Shown piece by piece: positions 43,586 to 56,038 of a DNA stretch of 64,000 nt (positions within the stretch are counted from its first letter, which is position 1; each line of letters starts with the position of its first letter). The notes beneath the pieces are model-generated. The model made no database searches. It was not told the origin of the DNA and saw nothing but the letters and a program-made list of their open reading frames with translations. A program made the position numbers and the translations under genes. Origin of the DNA: Batillaria attramentaria (lineage: Eukaryota; Mollusca; Gastropoda; Batillariidae); NCBI GenBank assembly GCA_018292915.2, contig JACVVK020000147.1, forward strand, positions 737,501 to 801,500, written 5' to 3'.

Positions 43586-45258
43586 CCTGTTTAACTCCGC
43601 GATCCGCTTGTCCGGCGGTTCATCTCACTTCATACATCACACCCGAGTGACAGGCAAAGCCGTGATTTTCATTTGCTGGCGATCACGGAGGCTCTGGCAG
43701 CTTGCTCAGGATGGTCGGCATTCTGACATCGCCAGGTGCCTGTGATATGTCATTTACTCTCTCTCTCTCTCGTCGCCCCCCCCCCCCCCCTTTCTCTCTC
43801 TCTATATATATCTCGTCACATTTTATTCTGTGTCCTCTCACCGTCTTCAGTCATCGGCCAAAAGCCTAACTGTGACGTTTTATTTTTTTTATTTTGTGCC
43901 CCCCCCCCCTTCCCCTCCCCCCCGCGCACATTCGTCATGTGCCGAAAGCCTACCGAATAACTTAATCGCGATTCTCTCTCTCTCTCTGCCCTAACACAGT
44001 ATTTTAAACTCCCGTCCCTTCTTCAGTTATGGGCGGAAAACGGCAAAAACTGAATAAACTCTCTCTCTCTCTCTCTCTCTCTTAGTAGCCTAAAGCTGCA
44101 GCTTAGAGAGATACGCAATTGCCGTATGTCTTCACTATATTTGAGTAGAGCACAGTCAGTTTACAGTGACTTTATGTCAAGATTTTAGTCAATGATAGGG
44201 GCAATCCCAAAGTCCTCGTCTTGACCTCGACATTGTGTTAACACTCAACTCCAGTCAGACCGCCACAAAGTCCATTTACAGCAAGTTAACTTAGAAGCAG
44301 AACACAGTATACTAGGCAGAGAGAAAGGCCGTAATCGTTTCATTTTGTTCATTTGGTCGTTACTGCACAGCACAGAGACAATTAAAACCAGGCAGTGCAC
44401 GGGAAACGTTTCCCTCCACTGATGGTGATCACCCTATTCAATTTTTTTTATTTGTTTGTTTCTAAAACATCGTTTGAATGACATACCAGTCCGAGAAACT
44501 GCAATTGTGTATCAGGTGCCTCAGTTAATTTCACTAGCTAGCGATTCAAAGTATGAAATCAGTTATCGAGCATGCCCTTTCAAGTTTATTGATTAAAAAC
44601 CCTTTCATAATTATGATATACCCACGCAGAACCTATGAAAAACCCAACCTGTTCTGGAAAATGAGAACGGGTCTTGTCAATGATTCGATTTTAGGGCAAA
44701 AAAGCCTGCAGTTTATGATATCGAGGCAAACCGGATGTTGAAGCAGGACGCTGTGGGTCAAAACGAGGTTATATATCGTGATCGCCGTTACTGTTATGAT
44801 ATCATTCTTGCGAAATGAGTGAAAAAGGAGAAAACTTCGCCATTTTGTGCGACCCGGCACCATTGCTGGGTTGAGTCCGTGTCACAGTCTCACTTTTCTA
44901 TGCGGAGATTATTAACTCCCCTTCTTTATTGCAAGTGTTTGCTTTCCATGAGGCCGGCGTGATAGAGTTGCCTGCCCTTCAGCCTCCGCCCGCTGATAAC
45001 ATTGTCAGGGGAAGCAACCCGCCATTTCCGGGCAACCACCCAAGGCAGCAGACCCAGCTAGGCCCGGGTGGTTTCCAGGTTCTTATCTCAAAATGCAGAC
45101 GTGTATGAAAAGAGTTGGCGACTATGGTTGAGCAGCCGGGCTCAGGTCTAAATAGGGGGGCCAGTGGGGTTAGTATAGGTGCCGTATTCACCAGGATCCG
45201 ACCAGTGGTAAACCAGAAGCTGTATCAATCACCCAATCCCGTTTGGCTAAGCTCCCCG
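43586..45258. other. Unique flank with C and (CT)n runs
   Basis: C runs at 43777-43790 and 43900-43922, (CT)n at 43758-43773, 43974-43988 and 44060-44082, the AATAAA at 44053, and unremarkable DNA beyond. No gene. Confidence 0.5.
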
Positions 45259-45460
45259 TATTCAATGACCCTTTCTCTCAGAGCTTTGAAGACGACACAC
45301 ATCTCGCAGCTACTCGAAATACTGTCACCTAAGTTTTGTTTGGTCTTTCTGTGTATTTTTCTCCTGGATTCAATGACCCTTTGTCTCAGAGGTTTGAACA
45401 CGACACAAATATCTCATCTACTCGAAATACAGTGCGCCTGATTTGTTTTGATCTTCCTCT
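45259..45460 (+). repeat. Tandem duplication, 108-bp unit
   Basis: TTCAATGACCCTTTCTCTCA (45261) and TTCAATGACCCTTTGTCTCA (45369) begin two ~90% similar units ending in CTACTCGAAATACNGT. A 108-codon frame over it is a by-product of the duplication. Confidence 0.8.
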
Positions 45461-47785
45461 GTTTCCAAAATGGAAACTGGTTCTTTGTTCGAGGAAAGTC
45501 TTTTGTGGTAACTCGTTTATTATGGTTAGTAGAGCTGTAGACCTAGTCAGAATGGTAACTCCCTCAATTCTGGCCTGAACAATTTTCCGTTCCCTCTGTC
45601 CACGTGTCCGTTACGTTGTCCAGAATGCACAGCTCCGATATTCTTTTGTTTTTCTTTGTCTGTTCATGTTCTTCAAGTTTTCTTAACTCGGAGCGATTCC
45701 ATGGGGAATTGTGGAAGATTCCAGGTGGAATTGCTAGATCGTTTTCCGTTTCACTTTTCTCATAATACGTACGACGCTTGTAACGAGACAGAGGCTTGTA
45801 TTTTCGGCCCACCATGTGTGACAATTACATGACTAACGCGACTAGAGTTTGGTCCAAACTGGAAAACGGCTCCACCTGTGAATGGCTGCTTTCAGATCAC
45901 TGGCTTTCAGTCTACACGTGTCATTATGACTACGCGACACTTTCGTAGCCTGCTCTTTCACCAGCAAGTCTAGTCCCAAAGCGTTCCATGCCCTGGCATT
46001 GCCCACCCAAATCGAACGAATTCAGTTTGTATCGTGATTCAACTGCCATGAGGCTTGATTGTATATTCTGCCTGTCTGAAAGCAACCATTCATATGTCGA
46101 CCGTTTTCACGTACGTTATTTGACAAATATTCAGAGTATGAACTTCCTGTTTGTGGTTTTGGAATTTTTTGCTTTGACAAATTTGCTTGTTTCGACCTTT
46201 GAAGTGACACCTGCAATGTTAATATTACACAAGACGAGTCGCGCTTCTACCCATTTGTGATTGAGCGAATGAACATCGGGATTTCAATACCATTATTGTG
46301 AATTTTGAATATGTGACTCAACACCAATCATTGAAACTGTCGATAAAAATGACAGAAAACCGTCGATAATTTAGACATCAGTTTTGTATAATGATGGTAA
46401 TATGGTATAATCACAAATGTGATAGGATTGAGACCTAGACTAAATTTTGTGGCGGAGAAAAAATGACGAAACAGAATGACGTCTTGTCCTCTCTTGATTA
46501 CCTCGATCGTTACATGGTTCGTATGGTATAATCTCTTATTCAGTCGATTCTTCTTGTGTTTTAAATGTACAGCCAATGGAATTGAGTGATTGAAACTTTT
46601 ATTCATGGCAGACCCTGACAAATAATACTCCCATAAGATACACGTAATTCTAAACTAACAAATATTGCAGATATGATCAAGTGTCTACGAATGTTATCAA
46701 TCTGATAACGTGTTGTCAACAGACAGTAAATTAATCTATTGAAAATTCTCATTGTATGATGCAGAATACTTAATCTTTAAATGGAATTTAGATTAAGCAG
46801 ACTGATTTGTTTATAATGATGTGGGTATATTTTGCGACACATTTTTGAGACTCATAGAATGGACTTAGGTTGTAGATGTAGAGAAAAACCATTATGAACG
46901 TAGAAACACCTCTGTTTCTGTAAACAATGGCTCATAAAGTAGTTTTGAGCCGCACTGGCTGTGTGTGTTTATCTAGACAAACTTCGCTTTTTACAAAAGG
47001 CGTTGGACTTGAAGTTTCGATTTTGACACTGACTGATTCTGAAGCTCTAACTTTGCCACCTCTACACTCATTCTGTGGCGTGCAATTGGGAAATATAAAA
47101 TAAGACAGAACCAAGATACTTCCAACTCATTTCAATGATGATTTTGTTTCTACTCAGATGCTGTTCTAGACAAAGTAAGCCCGCAGGCGAATGTGTGTGC
47201 TGTCTTTTGGCAGGTGTATAATGCTATCTGAACTGACAAGAGCAACAAATTACAATATCTGTGTACTCTTTTTGTTTTATTGTGTACTTATGTGTTTGCT
47301 GATATTATGGGACACATTTTTTAGACAATCTGACTGATCTTCATTTTTCTTCTGAATTCTAAATGAGTATGCTTTCCGGAGCTAAAATGTGAAGAAATTT
47401 TTTTTTCATTTGGCCATATTTTAGGATGGTGGTCTATTTTTTCTCTTCCCATCCCCCAACAACGCCCTCCCCTTCCCTCCGCAATCTTTACTACTTTTTT
47501 TCAAACCCGTATCCTTCCTTCCTCCACCCCTCCCCCCCCCCCCCCCGCACCTCCCTTTTTATCACTGCAACTCTGTTCTCTTACAGAGAAGAACAGCTGT
47601 ACGTTATAATTAAATTAGGTATGCATGTTTTCAATGTTTACTCAATATCCGAGAAAACACTTTTCTCAGTGAAAATAGATCTGAATGACACTGAGGTGGA
47701 AATAATTGTTTTCTATTTAGTCTTGAATTGAAATATTGTATTATGCAATTGAAATGGGAAATAAATGCATGGTTTCAATATTCTT

Positions 47786-47787
<2 letters not shown>
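45461..47787. other. AT-rich unique sequence without dinucleotide arrays
   Basis: A 2.3-kb stretch with only a C run (47530-47546). No coding domains. AATAAA at 47760-47765 lies just before a (GT)n tract. It could include distal 3' UTR, but nothing in the sequence proves it. Confidence 0.4.

Positions 47788-47848
<61 letters not shown>
47788..47848. repeat. (GT)n microsatellite
   Basis: Uninterrupted GT array. From 47849 to 48573 the sequence is unique; AGAGGTCGTGATAAAGGTTG (48270) and AGAGGTCGTGATAAAATTTG (48301) show a small local duplication. Confidence 0.95.
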
Positions 47849-47850
<2 letters not shown>

Positions 47851-48573
47851 AAATGTGGTGTATGACTAACTCTGTGGACAGATACACAACTGCACAGGCC
47901 TGCATGGCAGCATCATATCATGACTCATCATCGTGCATCTACAAACATTGCCTCTGCTTCCGAGACACTTTGTACGTTTCACCCACGATCTGAAAGGAAT
48001 ATTACTGAAACTGGCAAATACTGTGACCTTGGGAGCAGAAAAAAACGAACATGAAAAAAGAAAAAGAAGAATAGAAAAGAGCATCTGCAAACAGATTGAT
48101 GACGACGAGTACCGCGCTGTCGCCAAGCCTACCAGGCCAAAACGTCAAGGATGCGATAAAGATGCGTAGTAAGTCTCGATAGCCAACGCTCAGGCAGCTC
48201 CCTGGCAACGAGGCTAGCAGTGAAGTTCCCCTCGATTGTGACATTGATACAGATAAAGTTATTGTCTGGAGAGGTCGTGATAAAGGTTGATATTACACGG
48301 AGAGGTCGTGATAAAATTTGATATTACATGGACAGGTCGTGATACAGGAATGGTATTGTCTCAGTAGCTGTTGATACTTCACTCCAGGGTTGGGGATGCC
48401 GATAACGATATCGTTTCTGATATTTGTCTCAAGGGAAGATTAACAAATTACAGTTTGTATTCGTGGTGACGTCAGGAGTTTGTCACCTAGCTGACGTCAT
48501 TGATACGCTTACGATTTGTTTTTACACGATTGATTGATTTAGCTGTCGACACTGACCGTTAACGATGTTATTC

Positions 48574-48998
48574 GGGGCGGTCGGTGGTCTAGTGGTTAAG
48601 ACTTCGTCATCAATGCGACAGGTCAGGTTCGAGTACCACTTAGGGGACAAAAATGTTCTCTATGGTATGTGACACCGTTCATTCACGCCGATCGTCGGGG
48701 GTTCTCTCCGGGTACTCCGGCTATTCCCATTTGTGCTTTGGAAATGTTCAGCCCACAAAATGTCACAAAATAAATGCAGTATAAATTTCGAAACTTAAAT
48801 TTCTGAGCTGACCCTTTGCAACACGTGATTGTAATGTGTTGAAGCCCAGAATGTGAGAGAATGCGTGTGATTCACGTAGGCGTGCGTGTTGGGTTCAGTT
48901 CTCAGCGCTTTGAGCCGATTTGTGAAAACGGGTAAAGCGCCTTTACAGCACACAGTAGTAATGATGATGATGATGATGATGAGTAGTAGTAGTAGTAG
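48574..48998 (+). mobile_element. SINE-D copy, full length
   Basis: tRNA-like head GGGGCGGTCGGTGGTCTAGT with GGTTAAGAC (box A) and GTCAGGTTCGAGTACC (box B), then a core CTCTCCGGGTACTCCGGCTA at 48704-48723. The long body has GAATGCGTGTGATTCACGTA and CGCTTTGAGCCG, ending GTAAAGCGCC and (TGA)n(TAG)n. The partner on the minus strand is 63303-63705; fragments are at 24062 and 35196. Confidence 0.87.
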
Positions 48999-49559
48999 TA
49001 ATCATCGTGCGATTGCAGTTGTAGCGATCTGTTCTCAACATTTGTTTGACTTTCGAACCAAACATATGTCAATAAAATATGTCTATAAATGTGTTACAAA
49101 AGTGTGAATTTCAAGGAATTTTGGTCGAAGTTTGATTTAGAAACGGCTTTATACTTTCAAACTGATTTAATTTCCTCGTTCATTGCTCCTGAAACCAGTT
49201 TTGTTTTTGGTTTCCCATTTCGTGTTATTAAGTGTCACTGTAAATGTGTTCTGTATTCATTTATGTGTACAAGTATATTTTATAGTGTTTGTTTTCGTCT
49301 AAATATACATCTTTTGCTCTTTCAACAAACAAACAAACAACAACAAAGAAAAAGCGTTTCTCAAGGTTCTTATTATTTCGGACAGTTTTGTTTCTGTCAC
49401 GTGATCCACACGGACGCGTACAAAACTCCCTAACAATTTCTGCCCAGATGCTTAAAAAGAAAAAAGAAAAAAAAAAAGCGTCGACTGAACAGAACCCAGG
49501 AAAATTTACAGCGCTGGCCATTTCACAGTCAGACCTCTTGATGAGTCTCGGCTCCTTAG
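48999..49559. other. Unique sequence
   Basis: AT-rich, with (CAAA)n at 49325-49340 and an A-rich stretch at 49451-49478. No gene. Confidence 0.45.
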
Positions 49560-50100
49560 GGAACAGTTTTGGTGATGTATAATTTGCCGGCAAAGCCACC
49601 CCGAACACAGCCGGCCATTCAATCCAGTGCTGTTCCTCCCTCCCCCAATCTTTTAACCAGCATGACTCGCGAGACCTCTAAGTGCCCGAGAGGTGGTTTT
49701 TCGGAGGGAGGGGGTCCCTCTTCTGTGACACCGCGCTTTGGCGGGAACACAAGTTAATCAGGCCTCGAGTGAGGGCTCAGCCCTCTGAATGGTTTCCTAT
49801 TAATTTCAATCAGGTAGTGAGAGCAATTAATAATCTTAAATTTGCCCAATAAATCATCCATTTAAAGAGGTTTCAGCCCCGGCCCTGACAGACGGAGAGG
49901 GAGCTAGCAGCATTGGCGGCCGGGCAAAGGAAGGACAGTGGAGTCTCATTGCTGCCCGCTTGCATGGTTTCTTTTCCCGCTCTATTTCAGCGCAAGGCTC
50001 AGGCGACAGTTCTGGCAGACGGAGATCACACAAGTCTGATTCATCTGACTCAGGAGGCTCGACAGATCGACTGATTGTTTGTTTATTTTTCTCTCTTTCT
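49560..50100. promoter_or_regulatory. Candidate downstream enhancer block with homeodomain sites
   Basis: Unique block containing TATTAATTTC (49798-49807), GCAATTAATAATC (49823-49835) and AATAAATCAT (49848-49857, the reverse of a TGATTTATT Hox/Pbx-type site), together with CCATTTAAAG, within ~70 bp. The flanking GC-richer sequence (49880-50060) is also non-repetitive. NK6 factors prefer TTAAT-type cores, so self-regulation is conceivable but unproven. Confidence 0.35.
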
Positions 50101-50109
50101 TTTTCACAG

Positions 50110-50155
<46 letters not shown>

Positions 50156-50345
50156 GGTGGTGGTGGTGGTGGTGTTTTAAAGCAAGGACAGGCTGTAAGA
50201 CAAGCACGCGTGTTCCAGATGTTTATCCTTGTAAAACAAAGAGAATACTTATATTCATTCATTCATTCATTCATTCATTCTCTATATCTCTCTGTATCTC
50301 TCTGTGTCTCTATCTGTCTGTCTATCTGTCTGTCTGTCTCTCCTT
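50110..50345. repeat. (TTG)n, (GGT)n, (ATTC)n and (CTGT)n tracts
   Basis: TTG triplets (50110-50153), GGT (50155-50175), ATTC (50256-50280) and CTGT/CTCT (50282-50342). A ~140-bp spaced duplication is visible (GACAAGCACGCGTGTTCCAG near 50200, AAGACAAGCACATGTACTTG near 50361). From 50346 to 51296 the sequence is unique. Confidence 0.85.
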
Positions 50346-51295
50346 GTTTTCAAGTTGGAAGACAAGCACATGTACTTGAGACTCCTAACCTTGTAAAAAT
50401 CCATTCATTCATTCAATTGTTGCGATTATGAAGGTTCATATAGCGGATTGTATCACAGTAATAGTAAAAATTACTCCCACGAAAGCATACGGCACAAAAA
50501 CCCTTCACTACAATGCACACACAGTGTTCATGTTGACAGCTGAAAAGTCGAATGCCACACTGCACTGTTACACCGCCTGTGTTGTCAGAAACTGAAAGCA
50601 AAGTCTGCCTTCGGTGTGTGTATAGAATTCTGCAAATTAAAGCAAAGCAAATTATTGTAAGACTGGCCCTGAGTACGGCTGTGTTGTTTCTGTTTCTGAC
50701 CATTCGCTCGAGAAGCGCGATTGTCTGCCTCTCTTTCCGTGAACAAAATTAATGCTGTTGTGTCGTGTAGCTCCTCTGCCAGTACTTTATGGGCTTTGGA
50801 CAGAAGTCAAGCGGAAAAAGAAACCGCGCTGCCCGCTTATTCAGAATAGAGGGGCGTGGAAGACTGGGCATTGCTTTGGAGCTGAACTGTGTGCCAATGA
50901 AGTTTTCTTTACACTTCACGCCGACAAATTGGATCTGCGGAAGTCTTCAGACGGCGTGCCAGTGTCTACATAGAAAAATTTCATTTACTACTGAACAGCC
51001 TTCCAAACGGTAAAAATTATTTGGTGCCTAGATCCTAACACCATGATGATAATATAACTTTTTCAGAACCAACAGCATGGGTCAGAGGTTGCTGGTAAAA
51101 CTACATGATATATGGGTAAAATTACTGAAAATGTCATTTTTGTCTTTTTAAAACAAAATGTATTTAATTTCCAGAGACGAAATTTGTTTTTTGCGTCAAA
51201 GCAAAGACAGCCGACATGAATTTTTATTTGATTTGATAAAAATAATAATGATATTATTATTATTATCATTGATTTCAAGATTGCGCTTTTAACAC

Positions 51296-51296
<1 letters not shown>

Positions 51297-51331
<35 letters not shown>

Positions 51332-51830
51332 ACTTAGAAAAACACCTACAGAATATCCCACAGTGGCGTGAAAAAAATATTTTGCCAAGACAAAAATTCT
51401 ACAGAAATTCCCACAACGGAGTAAAATTATTTTGCACCCCCCCCCCACCCCCAGAAAAAAAAAAAACAAAAAACAAAAACAAAAAACAAACAAACAACAA
51501 AAACGACAAAAACAAAAATAAAAAACAAACAAAAAAACCCAAGAAAACAAAACAAAAACAACCAACAGCAACGACAACAACACAACACAAAACAAAACAA
51601 AACCCCAGGAAGTTCCACAATGACATAAACTATTTTTGTCAAGAGAAAAGGTCTACAGAAAATCTCATAACTATGTAAAAAGTATTCCTCCCCACCCCCA
51701 AGGAAAAAGAAAAAGAAAAAAAGGACAATCCCTTCAACGGCCTAAAAACTTTTTTGGTCAAGGAAAACAACAACAATAACAACAACAAACAAGTCCCACG
51801 ACAGTGTAAAATTATTTTGCCAAAAATTTC
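51297..51830. repeat. (CA)n and A/C-rich block with ~35-bp motif repeats
   Basis: (CA)n at 51297-51331, then repeated phrases such as TTTTGCCAAGACAAAAATTC / TTTTTGTCAAGAGAAAAGGT and CACAACGGAGTAAAATTATT / CACGACAGTGTAAAATTATT, with A-rich filler between. A degenerate ~110-150 bp tandem repeat is likely. Confidence 0.65.
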
Positions 51831-52699
51831 CCCCAGCAAAAGTACTTCCCACACTTTGTAAACCTGAGCGGCGTTTCTCAGTCTCAATGCACCACTTAGA
51901 CTAGAGCGTCTCAAGAAAGAATGGCAGGGGACGCGCGCTGCCTTGGTCGCTCAGGCGCTTGACAAAGCCGCTCACGCGATTGACAAATGCCCGTCCCAAC
52001 TCTCCCACTCAAGAGGCCTCGTCTTGCCCTGCAAGTCAAGATGTGTATTGTTGGGGAGAATGCAATGAGGAGACTACTGACTGAAAGATGTTTTCACAGG
52101 GGTGATTTTGTAATGCTCACCGTTAGGTCAGTAGATTTAGTTTTGTTTACGGGCTAAACTGCTGCAGAGATTTTGCACGGGAAGGTTAGTCCGAATCCGT
52201 TGAAATCGACAAGAAATGTGTTTTGATGTTTTTAAAATAAGTACTCAAACGTTTACTGACCAATATCCTCTGGTCAAAATTTAACGTACAAACAATCAAT
52301 CAAACAAACAAAGTATACGAGAACAGAGGGGTTTTTTTTTCCCTTCTCATTTTCCACGACATCCTCTAAACATTGTTAAAGATATGCCATAAATAGATGC
52401 AGATCAATTCAATACATCTCATGCTTTTTATTGTCAGTGTTATTGTTAATGTCACTGACCCGTGACAAAATGCAGTGAGACAAGAAAGCATAAAAAAAAA
52501 ATGCGGATCAAGAGCCGAAACATGTGTTGTGATGTATGGTTTCTGATGATGAGAAAAAAGAAGCACACGTTGTCTGTTTCATATTAAAATTACACTCCCG
52601 AGTGCTGATTTCAATTTGATTCTGCCGCATTTGATATCCAATCTGCAGAATGATGCTTGTGCAATTTTTGTTTTATTCAAACCCTTGTTTGTCTCTTCT
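51831..52699. other. Unique sequence
   Basis: Contains a spaced pair GCTTGACAAAGCCGCTCACG and CGATTGACAAATGCCCGT at 51957-51994, with no gene. AT-rich after 52200. Confidence 0.45.
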
Positions 52700-53180
52700 T
52701 CTCTTTTTTTTGCACGGGAGGAAATCTACAACGAATTCACTGTGCGAGATCATTATTTGGTTATCCCATCCGCGCAGAATTCACGGCAAAACGCACTGAC
52801 TGTAAAGCAAAAAGGCAAATGAATTTCTGTAGCCAGCACAACACGAGCGAGTGGTAACAAATCTTCCACTTTATTCAATTCCCTGTCTCCGCTTCAGAGC
52901 TCGCGGGGAAAACTCAGCGAGGGCCTTTCTATTAGCGGTGGTTTGTTCGATAACTAAATTTGCCAGCGACATCGCTCGCTCCATTCTGCCAGGCTGGAGA
53001 TGGTCGCTTGTCTAGTGTGAAGACTGGCCCCTTCCAAGGTGCCTCTCGTTTCCAAATCGTATTAGTGTGAACGGAACTGGGGTCAGGGGGCTGACACAAA
53101 CTAATATTGGTGCAGCCACACGAGGCTGGAGCTAACAATAACTGTCATATCAGGCCAGACAGATAGCTCTGCTCACCCTC
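52700..53180. promoter_or_regulatory. Candidate downstream regulatory block
   Basis: GC-balanced, free of simple repeats, bounded by AT-rich and G-rich low-complexity DNA. Contains ATTATTTGGTTATCC (52753-52767), GATAACTAAATTTG (52949-52962) and ACTAATATTGG (53100-53110). No open frame with a recognisable domain. Called only from contrast with its surroundings. Confidence 0.25.
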
Positions 53181-53214
53181 ACTGCTTTCTCAAGCGCACT
53201 GGCTTCGATACGGT

Positions 53215-53370
53215 GAAGCTATGGGTGGGGGAGATGGTGGGAGCGGGGGAGAAAGGGGGTAGGGCTGAGGGTGGGCGGGGAGGGGGAGTGGGGGGGGGGA
53301 GGGGTGGTGGTGCATAAGGGAGACATCTTTATTGGGATTTACATTGTCAAAGAGGCAAGGCAGCCGGAAC

Positions 53371-53444
<74 letters not shown>

Positions 53445-53596
53445 ACACACAGATGACTTTATTCTCTTATTTTCTCACACAATACCGTGCAAAACAGAAA
53501 ACACTGTCGTATGGACAGAACCAGGTTACCACGCGACGTCCGCTTGCAATCAAAGCATACATACGTACATCAGCATATTAAAAGGCTTTGAAATAG

Positions 53597-53650
<54 letters not shown>

Positions 53651-53747
53651 GTGCCATACACACACCACACACACTTGCACCAATTCAAACTTTACTTTTA
53701 TTGAATATTTTGTGTTGAGCAAATGTCAGCAAGAATTCTTATGAACG

Positions 53748-53794
<47 letters not shown>

Positions 53795-53795
53795 C
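53215..53795. repeat. G-rich tract and four CA/GA microsatellite clusters
   Basis: G-rich 53220-53312, (GT)n-(GA)n 53371-53440, (CA)n-(GA)n 53600-53650, (CA)n 53749-53790. Unique spacers carry no gene. Confidence 0.9.
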
Positions 53796-54060
53796 ACTAT
53801 AAGCGCGAGCTACGCAGACCGGATACGTAATTTTCGCGTGCGCATTCTTTTGCCACAGCCGTAGGCTTTTCTTTCGAGTGTCATTTCATATTCTTCTCCT
53901 GCATTTGTCATTCTTACGAACCAATTTCCTGCTTTCTCACTTTCAATTCACTTTTCCGCCTCTCTAGTTTAAGTATGAATTGCTTGCCCGTCTGATGCAT
54001 TCAGTTCAGCAGTGCTCTGTCGTATTTTCAAATGAAATACCAGCGATAACGCATCGGCTA

Positions 54061-54106
54061 GAGCAAACAAACAAACAAACAAACAAACAAACAAACAGAG
54101 ATATCG

Positions 54107-54164
<58 letters not shown>

Positions 54165-54845
54165 ACCACCACCACCAACAACAATCAAATAAAAACAAAA
54201 ATACAAACACAAAACACAAAATTAAAATCTACCAATCATACAAAAAAGTTAAAGTTCACAAAGAAACAAAGAGAAAAGCTCCAAACAACAAATAAACCAC
54301 CACCACTAACAACAATAACAGCTTCGGCATTAAAGGACGGCTAAATGGCTAAAAACTACATTGATTTGCTTTTAAGGGTTTGCATAAAAACTCGGTTACA
54401 GCGTGTGTCTGTCAACAACAAGAACAAAAACACAATTTGTAGATTGGTGGCACCGCACTGTGCTTGCATACTTGTCACACGGGTCAAACAACCCAGTTTG
54501 CCTGCCACGGAAAGGCACCCCCCCCCCCCAAAGAAAAAGAAAAAAAAAGAAGAAAAAAACAAAAAAACAAACAAAGAAAAAACAAAACAAAAACAACAAC
54601 AAAACAAACAAACCAAAAACAAAACAAACACAACAACAAACAAACAACAAAATACAACAAAAATAAACAACAAAAAAGAAAAAAACAACAACCAACAACA
54701 ACGACAAAAAACCCAACAACAAAAAAGAAACAATCAAAACAAAAGCAACACACACACACATACCATCACCACCACCACCACCATCAACAACAACAACAAC
54801 AGCAACAACAACAACAACAACAACAACAGCAACAACAACAACTAA
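54061..54845. repeat. (CAAA)n, (CA)n, (ACC)n and long A/C-rich block
   Basis: (CAAA)n 54066-54096, (CA)n 54112-54162, (ACC)n 54162-54177, and A/C low complexity from 54180 to 54845 with a unique gap at about 54340-54515. Several 90-220 codon frames on both strands are artefacts (poly-Asn, poly-Gln or poly-Val/Phe). Confidence 0.92.
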
Positions 54846-54879
54846 AAAACAAGACAAACGAAAACTACCAAAACTGTTT

Positions 54880-55800
54880 GTCGGCTGAAGGGAGGGTAGG
54901 TTCCCACCCGACCACCACTGGCATTGTACATCCCAGTACAGCCATCTCACCGTCGGCCCGCTGTGTGGTGAAGTGTGGTGATGTGTGCTGATGGCTCTAA
55001 TGTTCCCATCACAACCCCGCCTCATCCTACTCGGACCCGCCCAGCCGCGCACCTCCAAATTTGCTGCAATCGAATTCAGAATTAATTTCCCATGCGGCAG
55101 GGGCGGTGAAATGAGGCCGCGCAGTAATCGTAGAGAGGTAGAAGATTAATCATTATTACACGGTCGTTTGAGCGCCATCTTGTCCCGGGAGGGCAACTCG
55201 GTTGGAGGGGAGACAACCAGGGGTGCCGGTTCTTTGGCTTGTCCCACAACCGAGGGGTCGCTTTTGTGCCGCCATCCGAAGCAGGTTTTTGTGGGGCGCG
55301 TGAAAAGTTTCCCCCCATCAGCGCGAGGACGGGACGTGAGCGCTCATGAAATTCGCCAACAATCCGACCCACGGACGATGCGCCCAAAAGAGCCGCGCGC
55401 ACAATTCCCCGGAAACGGGACATCACCCTGGTTTCAGCGCCTGTCCCACGTCTGATTGCGTCCCCTCGCGCTTCCCATGCGAGCGTCATCGCCTGGCACT
55501 TTTCGGGGCGGGGGAGTTGATTTTCAAAATGTTTGATGTCGTTCTCGAGTAATGTCTCATTCAGGCTGGACCGGGCACAAGGCATAGATCAGTGTCAGCT
55601 GGCAAAGTGGGGCCCACTTCGGACCCATGTTGAGACTTGTGAAGGAGGGATGGTACTAGCGCGCGACGCCGGAACATCCGGGTACTCCTTCTCCCGTGAA
55701 ATATCGCATCGTGAACGCTGTTCTCGCGTTGACCGTGATTTGAGAGCTGCTGGCCTAAGATTCAGGTCATCTTCTCACGATGTCTTTTTTCCCTTTGTGC
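54880..55800. promoter_or_regulatory. Candidate downstream regulatory block, CpG-rich
   Basis: About 900 bp of unique, CpG-rich DNA in a repeat-dense area. At its 5' side AT-rich motifs cluster: AATTCAGAATTAATTTCCC (55074-55092), GCAGTAATCG, and GATTAATCATTATTAC (55144-55159, with a GATTAATC palindrome fitting K50-type homeodomains). A minus-strand frame of 167 codons (55082-55585) and overlapping + frames exist but show no domain; they probably reflect high GC with few stop codons. Confidence 0.35.
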
Positions 55801-55829
55801 CAATGTGACACTATTTTTGCCTGGACCCC

Positions 55830-55989
55830 CCTCCCCCAAAAAAAACCAAACCAAAACAAAACACCCCCCAGCCAAAAAAAGAAGAAAAAAAACAAAAAAA
55901 AAACAAAAAAAAAAAAAAAACAAACAAACTAACCCATAACAAAACAAACAAAACAAACAACAAGCAAACAAAAAACAAAATATGTATAT

Positions 55990-56036
<47 letters not shown>
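55830..56036. repeat. A/C-rich tract and (CA)n
   Basis: A runs with CAAA units from 55838, then (CA)n at 55994-56036. From 56037 to 56930 the sequence is unique; TTTAAAACAACAGCCAGATT (56400) and TTTAAAACAACAGTCGAAAT (56554), each followed by GGTMAGACA-type sequence, mark a ~155-bp duplication. Confidence 0.85.

Positions 56037-56038
<2 letters not shown>

Noticed and set aside
49960..50431. 118-139 codon + strand frames with Leu, Cys or Gly runs
   Set aside because: Runs are translations of (TTG)n, (GGT)n, (ATTC)n and (CTGT)n. The N-terminal ~40 residues overlap the unique block but show no domain.
54356..55058. 220-codon minus-strand frame rich in Val, Phe and Leu
   Set aside because: Most of it is the complement of an A/C-rich tract. 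The apparent membrane-like composition is an artefact.
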